Shown here: one piece after another, positions 34,454 to 43,339 of the stretch | Layout: the number at the start of each line of letters is the position of its first letter | Position numbering within the stretch: position 1 is the stretch's first letter | Assembly: GCA_013399015.1 (NCBI GenBank) | Contig: VWZX01006532.1 | Location: forward strand, 158,489-222,488 | Direction of reading: 5' to 3' | Source of the DNA: Galbula dea | Lineage: Eukaryota; Chordata; Aves; Piciformes; Galbulidae | DNA: 64,000 nucleotides | Position numbers and translations under genes: made by a program | Notes under the pieces: generated by a model | Seen by the model: the letters and a program-made list of their open reading frames with translations, nothing else | Database searches by the model: none | Told to the model about the DNA's origin: nothing

Positions 34454-35979
34454 ATGTTACTCCTTTAAAAGAGTTTTGATTCTATTGGTGACATTTGGTT
34501 GTGTTCTAAGGTGTCATGATTTGCCTTACAAGTGCAAAGGACATCTGGAAAAGGTATAGCACTTGATTTGATTCTCTTAATCTTCCTTTAGTACCTCAAA
34601 AAAGTCTGCCCAAATGCATTGGGTCAAAATAAGGAAGTTACAGAGTTGTTCTACCTTAAAAAATTGACCAAACACATGTACTCAGAATAAGAAAATCATT
34701 CATGTTACTCAGAGTTTACACACAGAAGAGATGGTCCCACTATCAGCTAGGTCACAGGGTAAACAGGAGAAATTCTGAATACCTATCAACAGAACAAATA
34801 ATGCAGAAAGAGAGTTGGAATAGCTACATTCAAAGAGCTGAAAGAGTTAAAAATCTGTGCTCTTTTATTTAAAACTTCAGGCAAACCTCAACACTTGAGA
34901 TCATGAAACCATCACCACTCATCTGCCACTGACCTTGGAGTTTATCTCTACACCCAGAGCCTGCTGGAATGACTGCACACCAAGTTACAAAAGCTTGCTT
35001 TTCACATTTCACTGTTTGGTTACTTTTTTCCCCTGTTTTCTGGACACTACCACAGTTACACAACTCTTGTTAAGAAGTGCAAACAGTTTCAAAACAGCAC
35101 CCACCTTAAAGCCCATCTTAAAGCATGTAGGTTTCATGGGATCCTGCTACTACTGGAGCTTCCAAATGAGTAGGTTGGATTTGCAGTGTCACATTAGGAC
35201 ATGGATGTGTTCATATAGATGTAGTCATTAAACAAAACAAAGCCAACCAAGAGACTGCCCTACTAGCAGTAGTTATCCACCTGATGACAGGATAAACCTA
35301 GTAGAATGTATGCCCATGTGTCTAACCAAAGAAAAAACAAGGTTTAATTTCAAGGAGTACCAATCCCCTACATGAAGCAGATGCCTCTGGTGGGAGGTGA
35401 CCTGCAGTTGTACAGGGCAAGTCTCACAGAATCATTAAGGTTGGAAGAGACCTCTAAGATCATCAAGTCCAACCATCAACCTATCACCACCATGCCCAAG
35501 TCCTCAGCTTGGACTGAATCTAAGGGACAAGTAAAGTGATAGGACTCTGACTTCAAACATTGTCTAACTGTGCTGCAGAAATGGGTATGTAGGAACCTGC
35601 TTCTCATGCTGGAAACCAAAACTAATGTATTTTCCCTCCAAGGGTAGGAATAAGATAACTAGATAGCCCACATCTTACCCTCCTAGCTTTTATCAGAGGT
35701 GGGAAGAAGGTCACCAGAGAGAGAAATCTCTTAATAGATAATGGTGGGTGAGACAATTATGCCAAGCCACAACCAGAGAGAAATTCTCACTGAAACAGAA
35801 AATGCCAATTTGAAAGAAATTTGTATTTCTCTCAACTATATGAGATCCAAACAGCACTAGTCCTCAACAAAAGGAGAAAATAAAACAGAGTAGACATTGT
35901 TTCTAAGAAAACAGATCACTGTAGCTGAGCTAGGCAATATCCATACTATTTCCACAGGCAGTGACAGAAGACAGTTTTA
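34454..35979. other. Spacer between the two TTR genes
   Basis: About 1.5 kb between the polyadenylation signal of copy 1 and the promoter of copy 2. It contains one CR1 tail and no coding exon that I recognise. Confidence 0.8.
35425..35513 (-). mobile_element. CR1 LINE 3' tail
   Basis: Inverted CR1 end: ACAGAATCATTAAGGTTGGA, AGAGACCTCTAAGATCATC, AAGTCCAACCATCAACC, then CACCACCATGCCC. It lies in the spacer between the TTR copies and is useful for dating sequence gained after the duplication. Confidence 0.92.
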
Positions 35980-36110
35980 CAGACAAGGTTCATGTTTGTA
36001 TGAGTTACTTATTTTCTCATTGTTTACTAAGTAAACAGTGTGAATCAACATGTTGAAAGTCATAGGGTTTTTTGATAAGTAGCCCCAGTTTAGAGGCTTT
36101 GATATAAAAA
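35980..36110 (+). promoter_or_regulatory. TTR copy 2 promoter, diverged
   Basis: A TATA box (TATAAAA, 36103-36109) is 59-65 bases before the ATG, almost the same spacing as in copy 1. Scattered identity to the copy 1 promoter shows shared origin: GTTACTTATTTTCT, CTAAG(C/T)AAA, GAATCA(G/A)CA, AGTCATA, ATAAG(C/T)AGCC. The FOXA position has become TGTTTAC-TAA-GTAAACA (36021-36037), two FOXA-type motifs as inverted arms. A working but altered promoter is inferred. Confidence 0.65.
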
Positions 36111-36167
36111 TGACAGATCCCACCAGTTTCTACTTGCTGACACTGAGACTTCCCAGTAGTAAGCAAA

Positions 36168-36236
36168 ATGGTTTTTCACTCTGTATTTCTTGCTTTCCTA
36201 GCTGGCCTGGCATTCTGCTCTGAAGCTGCACCACTG
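36168..36236 (+). CDS. TTR copy 2 exon 1 (signal peptide)
   Basis: 23 codons, the same length as exon 1 of copy 1, ending in the identical residues SEAAPL and CTG|GTAAGT. A hydrophobic core (VFLAFLAGLAF) predicts secretion. Confidence 0.94.
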
Positions 36237-39200
36237 GTAAGTGCCTTAGGACAGAGGTCCTTCCTACTGATGGAGTCCCAGTTTCTTTTGTCTTTCTTTG
36301 TTTATTTATTTATTTATACTTTAATTAGTGTAAGTGAAAAATAGAATATTCCACTTCATTGCAATTATTTTGCTTTCATGCTATGCATTGACTGTAGTTC
36401 CCTCCTACTGCTCTTTTTCTGGTCCTTCTTTCTCCTTCTCTAATGACTACTGAGAGGGCTTTGTGCTTAGAGAAGCAGCACTTGTTGTCAGAATCAGTGA
36501 CCATGTGAAAAAACAGTGCAAGACAAGGGAAAAAATGCCATATTCACTTCACTAAAGCCTTGGACCTGTAGAAACGTAACTAATAGCCCTTATAAAGCCA
36601 TGAACAAGCTCCTGTCATGAGGGATTTCATTTCCTGTTGTGAGATTCATGCTGGAGAAATGCCTTCTGTTGCCTTCTCCCTTACTGTTTTACCCACTAGA
36701 GCTCTATCCCATGCAAGCAACAAGGAGTCTCAACACTCATGGACACAAAGCCATGATCCCACTTCCAGAGGGCTCCTTTGTTTCAGCAAAGCAACCTAGG
36801 GACACAGACACTTCAGCCTGAAATTCTCCAAGAACACATTTGTGTGTGTCTCTCTCTCCCCCTGCTCATTCTTCTTCCCAAGCTCTGATTTTTGTGAAAA
36901 TGAATCCCTGATCAACCTTTGTGAGGAAGGAGAATTTCCCTGAGCTCCCAGGGTGTAAAAGCCAGCAAAAGAGCTGGTAGCACTAGAGCTCCTGTTGCCA
37001 GTGCCTGAAATTAAACACTAGTGAGGAGCCTCTGTGCTGCAGAAAGGAAGCCTGAGGAGTCAAGGGCATGCAGGCAGCAGAGATGCTGGTTGGTAGATTG
37101 GTCTGACACAGGGCAGGGTTCCTGGTTTGATGGGATGCTCAGTATGTCCCAGACTGCAAGAGGATGTGAGAGAGGACTCTCAGTTTTTATCATCTACAGC
37201 ATGATTCATTCTACAATGATTAAATGGAGACGAACAACTGCTGTTTTGAGATCATCTTGGATTAGCACCTTCCACAAAACTCTATTCTCTCACTTCTCAT
37301 CCAGTGAATTAGGTAATGGAATGTGAAAGCCTTGATCTAACTCTACCTTTGAATAGATAAAATATTAGGGCATAACCACAGCTTTTGATGAAGATGTTGG
37401 GAGTGAAACTAGAGCCATCCCATCTTTGAAGAAAGGTTTCCTCTCCTATCCCTGCATAGCTGCCAGGGGCTGGCAAATCTGACCCAGCACTGTGTTAGGA
37501 AAAAGTCCATATATGCTGCCTATCAAGTTTACAGCAGAATTAAGATAACTACAGCAAGAAGAGGTTCCAGGCTCTCAAATCCAGAAAGCCATGCTCAAAC
37601 TGCCACTCCAAAATACAGAGAAAGAGTTGCCAGATTTTTAAATGTTCTTACTACCTTTGATGGTTTATTTCCTGTTGGGGTCACAAGTTAGTTACAACTT
37701 AGTTACACCTTCATGCTGGAGATGGTGCATAGCTAAGCCATGCCAAAGAGAAAATAAAAAGGTGTTCTCACACATAGGCACAGAACCTCCTCCTCAGTGC
37801 ACATCCTAACATCTTCCTCTCTGGTTCCACTGTCTCCAGCCCCCAGAAAGCTTCAGGCTACAGGTCTGCAGTACACAGTGATCTTGTTAAGGAAACTATG
37901 GCATATTCCACTGGTCTAAAGAATAGTATTCATTACTGCTTTACTATGCACCATAGCTTACCTTTCTCACAACATAAGAATTCTCTCTTCCCACCTGAAG
38001 GACTCTGCTGACTCCAAGCATCCTCTTTCTGTAAAAATTCTGGATGCAGTCCGAGGAAGTCCAGCTCCACATGTTCCAGTTAAGTTATATAAAGAAGATG
38101 CAGATGGATCTTGGAAACTGTTAAATTCCAAGTAAGTTACACCAAAATAATGAGAGAAAGAAGGGAAGGGCAATGGGAAGAGGCCAACTAGTTGAAAAAA
38201 CAACTTCACACAGCTTTTTTTACTCAGAGGAAAGAGATCATACAGCTGAATGAATTTGCTGCAGATTGGTTTCAACTACCAAAGTGGCTTTATAATGCTT
38301 TCTTAGTACTGTGAGCACAAGAAATTATTTTAAACTCTCCTTTAATTCAATCATTGCTTCTCTTCAACTTCATTACAAAGGATTTATCCATTTTTAGCCC
38401 CCCAACAATGAACTGCTGCATTGTTACCAGAAGAATCAGGCAGACTCTTTCAGTTTGCCTGAAACTAAGACTCTAGTTCAGACTCCTACTTTTGTTGACT
38501 ATTTTGCTTCTTTCTAAATGGATTTTCATTTCATACAGCACCACAGCTTTAAAAAGAAAACACAGAAGTGTTTTGAATACATACCTGATAGCCTTCATAC
38601 ATACCTGATAGCCTTCCTTGCCTCAAGAGAAAGGAATCAGCCACAAGGAAAAAAAATGGAGATAAAGCTTTCTCACCTCCTCCCCCACAGAGAAGCAATT
38701 GTATCTAAAATAAGAAACAGAATCTCCCAGATATTTAAATGTTTCCATCTATTTTAAAAACACGTAATGGTAGAATTTCAAATGTAAATTACTTTTTAGA
38801 AATTGCCTCCTATTTTAGTACATATTAACACTTCAAAAACTCAGAAGCAATTTTTACTTCAAGTATAATCCGAAATGGAGTTGAAAAAATTCTTAGGGTG
38901 TACACAGAATGAACATTCTTTACTCAGCAAGCAACATCCCAACTCCACAATGATCTCCTCAAGATAGCTGCAAAGTCTCATGTGAGACCTTCCCAGTTTT
39001 GTCAACTGCTTATTCCACCCCAAAAAAGTGACATAGGGCTCCTAAGTGCATTGTGCAGGAATTCCAATACTGGGATCCCAGACTCAGATGCATTTCTAGA
39101 AAAGTCCATGAGAAACTGTACCTAAGTGGCTCCTTGGTGTCACAGAGCAGTGAGCTGGCAGAGGCAACAGTGCTTCCATATGGGACCTTGGATACAGTGA

Positions 39201-42200
39201 AGGACACACATTTGTAGAAGGTTGGGAAGAAAAAACTATTCATGTTGTCCTACTTAAAGTGCCTCCCATCCCTCAATTGAGAAGATAGCTTCACACATAC
39301 TCTGCCATTGGAAATGCAGGAAGTTTTCCATTAAGAGGGTGTTCAGTTTACGTATCTTCAAATCTGAGCTTAGAGTCTTTATATAACTCAGCTGAACTGC
39401 TGGATGTTGGCTGAAGCCTTAAAGTCATCTTAAAATGACATATACAAGGAAGCTGTGGTAGAACCACCTCTGCAGCCTTGTTAGTTTGTAAATGATCGAA
39501 CTTTAGCAAGAGATTCTGAAATAACTGTTCTTCAAGAAATGTTTGGGTTTAGCTTAGAAAACTCATTAGAGAAATGAACAGTTACCTGTCAATGATCAAC
39601 CTCTGACAGAAAAAGAGAGGCATTTGAAGAGATGATCAGAGAATATCTTCTAAGATACAAACGCTGTTCTATGACTTCATGAAAGCACAAATCCTAAGAA
39701 ATGCACTGGATGATGACCTAAAAAATATTTTTTTTTTTTCCCTGCATGCAACCTCAATAACATATGTTCAGAAAAGATTTGGCAGCTAGAACACAGAAAT
39801 TGGCTTTGTGACTACTACAATCACGCACTGGGAGCACCGTATCTCTCAGGAAGAGCAGGCACTCTAAGAGGCAGCGAGGCCACGTCCCCCTCCCCTTAAC
39901 TCCACTGTCCCCGAGGCCACTCCCCCCTCTTAATCACGCTGGGACCCGAGGCCACTCCCCCTCCCTTCAAACCACCGACCAACGCGGCCCCGCCCGCCCC
40001 TAGCCCCACCGACTGTCCTCCTCCTCCTTCCCATCGTGCCTCGGCAGCTTGGCCGGGGTGTAGGCAGCTGGGCAGGTGTCTGGGTGGTTCGGCAGCTCTC
40101 TGTAAGGGTCTATAGGGGTTGGCAGGGCTGTCAGCAGTTCGGCACGGGCCTCTGCTGCGCTCCCATTCACTCCACTGAGACCTGGGGTCACGCCCCCATC
40201 CCTTTCACTGCAGTGGGACCGAGGTCTCGCCCCCTCCCTTCACCCCTATGAGCAGCGAGGCCACACCCCCTCCTCCTTAGCCCACCTAAGCAAAAAAACC
40301 CTAGTATTATATAACTGATTTCACAGAACTAGTTCTCAACCAAAAGCCATGTCTGAGAGACAGAATTCAATATTGGTTCTGGAACCCTAAACAGCTTGGT
40401 GGCCTTGGAGAGCACTGATAGCATCTTCAAGTCAAACAAACCCATCTGTTTGTCGAGGATGGAAAACCAACTGATCAATACAGACCCCAGGGAATTCCAC
40501 AAGGCTCCACTCCTGGCTGACCTACAGTCATTTCAAATCTGAGATAGCAAACTACATAAAAACAATATTCATACAGATAAAACAACTCGGCACATTTAAA
40601 TAAGAAAGAAAACCATAGATACCCCCAGAGAATTGTCCCTGCTTTGCACAGTAAGTCCATGACAGAGCTTCCACAGTGCTTACAACAGTGTGAAGTTTTC
40701 TCTCTGAGTGGGTTCATTTATTTAACTCTAAGAACTCTGCCAAGAGCCCATGAACAATGCCAGCTTTTGGCTCACCCCAAAGCCATGCAGAGTAGTGACA
40801 GGGCAGGCAGTCATCTGCTGTGCTGATTGTGGAAGTAGCAAATGCTAAGACAAGCTCTGCAGCATCCGTAACACAGATGGACATAAGCCATTCCAGATCA
40901 ATAGAAGTATTCATCTAGAAGCTTACTACTTAAGCTCCACAGCATTGCTCAAGTCCAGTGGCTAAGAACGGCATTTTTCTCAGGCTTTTAAGCAAAATAT
41001 AAAAGTGCATTCTTCTGCCATTACACAGAGAAACCAGCAACAATGGAGAGCTCCAGGAGCTCACAAGTAAAGAACAATTTGAAACAGGAACATACAAGCT
41101 TGAGCTGGACACAGCCTCTTACTGGAAAAAACTGGGCTTGAATCCCTTCCATCACCATGCTGATGTGAGTATTCATTTTCTCCTGTTTTTTAGCTGCAAA
41201 GAATAAAGATATTTTATAAGTCTAGGCTTCAAATACTAATTGCATGTGCTGAACTTTCTTTTCACTTCAAAATAGTTTTTGCACTACTACTTTAAACCCA
41301 GTCTCAGAGCTTTGTAACCAACATGACTCAGCCTAGTTACTAGCTTCCCTGTAACTCTCACTAAGTTCTTGGATGCATTACTTACAAACAGGTTTTCTGT
41401 CCTTCTACCTCTATTTATGCCTGTTATTCTTTCTGTGACATCTTTTAGACACCTGAACAACAGGTGGAATACTGTTAAAAATCTCCTGGGAAAAGGATTT
41501 TTCTGCCTTTTGGATCCAGCATTTGTACAGCTGCAGAGCTTATAATTCACATTTTTAAAGATAATGGAAGTATCAACAGTGGTCTGGATGCTTGGATCCT
41601 GCTAACAACAGGAAAAAAAGTGTAACAGGCCTTTTTAGTTTGCATGGGACAGATAAACTGGTTAGATGAAGGTGGTTCTAACCAGGTACCAGCTGAGGCC
41701 AGCTGCAGGGTTTGGGACCCTTGGGGGCTGTCCCTTGCCCTCCACAGCACCAGCCCTTTCATATGACCTCTCAGTAGCAGCAGCAGTCCTGTACTAGCTG
41801 TTTGCTGGACTGTGACAGATAGGAAAGCACCACCAGCTGTACAGTTTGCAACTGAATGCCAACAGCCATTCCTCATCTCCTTGGAGAAAAGCTGGCAAAC
41901 ACCTCAGTTAAATTTTGGTTCTGCCTCCCTAAAATGTCCTCCCAACTCAGGACATTCTATGATTCTTACTCTAGAATTCTAGACAATAATGAAGGTTAAT
42001 GCTGCAAGTCTTGCCTGCTGTGAAAACTGAAATAAAAAGAAGATTTAGAGTTCAATTATTATACTTATCATAAATTATATATATCAATATTTAAAACTAT
42101 ATACCAAACTAGAAACAAATCTAATACAGACTGCAAGAGCCTCCTTTCTTAAATATAAGCCTCAACAGGCATCATGTTTTGCTCAGTTCACTGCTTGTTG

Positions 42201-43081
42201 CCTATGTATCTTTGCTATTGGTGCTGGAAGGAGCACATGGTATGCATCACAGTGTTATTAAACTGGGTCTGTTTTAAAAGTTGACACTTATCTCACACTC
42301 ACAAAAAGAATCTACTATCTAGAAGAAACAAAAGGAGAAGAGCTGAGCTGATGGGGGAGATGTTAAAATGGCTGTTGTAAATCATTCATATGTATGGTCA
42401 CTACCATGTTGTGGCCAAAGGACTACTGCAGTCCTTCTCTGTCTACCAGATATGTAAGTAGGATTAATTAAACTCATTGCTTCCTATTTTGGCCTGTTTG
42501 CAGTTACTGTAGCACTGTGTTTAATTCTGTTCCTCAAAGTTCAGGACTTCATATGAGAAACAAAAATATCTAGATACTTGAAAGAATGTTTGTTGGGGTT
42601 TATTTCTCTAAATTAGGACAATGAATGAGATTCAACATAGACCTTCCAGCAAGAAAAAAATACTGTTGCCATTTATGAGCACCAACAAGGAAACCCCATT
42701 TTCAGTAATCAATTCTCAATAAACAATATAGATAATAATGATAATAAATTTTAAATAATATAAGTGACACATACATTTAACAAAGGTTATTTAACAAGTG
42801 GGAAACCTGTGTGTGGCAGGGAGTCACAGATCACAGTGACCAAATCACCACAGGAGGAGGTATTTCCCAAGTTTTGTGAGAGGTTAGATGGAATGACCAC
42901 AATGGTTCCATCTAGGCTTGTATTTAGAGATCACTTCTCATTTGTCTCATTTTTTTTCCCCCTCTCTTTCCAGGTGGTGTTCACAGCTAATGACTCTGGT
43001 TACCGACATTACTCTCTCACTGTTCTCCTCAGTCCCTTTTCTTACTCAATTACAGCAGTAGTCAGTGAGCCAGTGGAATAG
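36168..43081 (+). CDS. Transthyretin paralog, copy 2 (complete, 4 exons)
   Basis: A second intact transthyretin gene in tandem and the same orientation. Exons 36168-36236, 38001-38131, 41029-41164 and 42974-43081 (69, 131, 136, 108 bp) join to a 147-residue precursor without stop or frameshift, all with GT-AG junctions. The signal peptide is MVFHSVFLAFLAGLAFCSEA. The mature protein starts APLDSADSKHPLSVKILDAV and ends FSYSITAVVSEPVE. Identity to copy 1 is about 58% in exon 2, 54% in exon 3 and 80% in exon 4. Human-numbered Lys15, Leu17, Glu54, Leu110, Ser117, Thr119, Val121, Trp41 and Trp79 are kept. Cys10 is His, Met13 Ser, Ser85 Asn, Ala108 Thr and Ala109 Val. It lacks the YRGS C-terminus of 5-hydroxyisourate hydrolase, so it is TTR-type. 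Intact frame and conserved core suggest a functional, secreted protein; its ligand is unknown. Confidence 0.93.
36237..38000 (+). other. TTR copy 2 intron 1
   Basis: A 1.76-kb GT-AG intron ending ccacctgaag. It includes a short TTTA microsatellite near 36299-36317; otherwise nothing is recognised. Confidence 0.85.
38001..38131 (+). CDS. TTR copy 2 exon 2, shortened
   Basis: 131 bp encoding DSADSKHPLSVKILDAVRGS and PAPHVPVKLYKEDADGSWKL, with a split lysine codon at the donor AA|GTAAGT. It is 9 bp shorter than in copy 1, entirely at the acceptor side, so three N-terminal residues are missing. The only other upstream AG in a good context would not keep the frame. Confidence 0.92.
38132..41028 (+). 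other. TTR copy 2 intron 2
   Basis: A 2.9-kb GT-AG intron. It contains a small duplication near 38576-38610 (ATACATACCTGATAGCCTTC twice) and the GC-rich island at 39.87-40.29 kb listed separately. No exon-like sequence. Confidence 0.85.
39868..40285. repeat. GC-rich, C-run island with degenerate repeats
   Basis: About 420 bases of sharply higher GC and CpG content in an AT-rich intron. Degenerate copies of (C/G)CGAGGCCAC(N)CCCCCTCC occur near 39874, 39914, 39948 and 40255. GCAGCGAGGCCAC opens (39871) and nearly closes (40252) the island. Runs of C make the - strand a candidate for G-quadruplexes. It could be a minisatellite, an inserted sequence or a CpG-island promoter; I cannot tell which. 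Confidence 0.6.
41029..41164 (+). CDS. TTR copy 2 exon 3
   Basis: 136 bp, encoding ETSNNGELQELTSKEQFETG after the completed lysine codon and ending SYWKKLGLNPFHHHAD (donor GAT|GTGAGT). Glu54 and the Trp79 region are kept. The loop before the RBP4 contact has changed Ser85 to Asn and the 88-90 triplet is HHH. The acceptor is chosen at 41028 because it gives the conserved 136-bp length and the open frame. Confidence 0.93.
41165..42973 (+). other. TTR copy 2 intron 3
   Basis: A 1.8-kb GT-AG intron with a strong terminal pyrimidine tract (ccccctctctttccag). It is AT-rich, with a possible tiny CR1 tail near 41945-41975 (ACATTCTATGATTCT). Nothing else recognised. Confidence 0.8.
42974..43081 (+). 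CDS. TTR copy 2 exon 4
   Basis: 108 bp, stop TAG at 43079-43081. It encodes VVFTANDSGYRHYSLTVLLS then PFSYSITAVVSEPVE. It is the best-conserved exon between the copies (28 of 35 residues), but with many silent differences, so recent gene conversion is unlikely. Confidence 0.95.
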   Translation: MVFTANDSGYRHYSLTVLLSPFSYSITAVVSEPVE

Positions 43082-43272
43082 AAGTTGACATTACTTGACC
43101 TGAAAATTCAGATGTGTAAATTGACATTTCCTTAAATGATAAGAACTTAGCTTCTGACTACCAACAGCTTTCAACTTCAGAGTAAATCACCAACAGTAAC
43201 AGCCCAGCTGTTTATTCATTTTGTTAACTTCAGGAAGAATGTGTACTGACTTTGTTTTCCAATACTCTTCTG

Positions 43273-43325
43273 AATAAAAGTATTCTGTATTTCTGTATTC
43301 TCTAAGTATTGGTCTTCTGAATAAA
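43273..43325 (+). terminator. TTR copy 2 polyadenylation signals
   Basis: Two AATAAA hexamers at 43273-43278 and 43320-43325, about 190 and 240 bases after the stop. The resulting 3' UTR is short, like that of copy 1. Confidence 0.8.
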
Positions 43326-43339
43326 AGGCTAGGTTTGAA

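Noticed and set aside
36168..43081. Copy 2 as 5-hydroxyisourate hydrolase (URAH), the enzyme ancestor of TTR
   Set aside because: It lacks the YRGS C-terminal signature, ends in TTR-type AVVSEPVE, has a secretory signal peptide and shares exon structure and locus with TTR.
36168..43081. Copy 2 as an assembly duplicate or pseudogene
   Set aside because: The copies differ throughout exons, introns and promoter, so it is not a false duplicate. All four exons are open with correct splice sites and phases.
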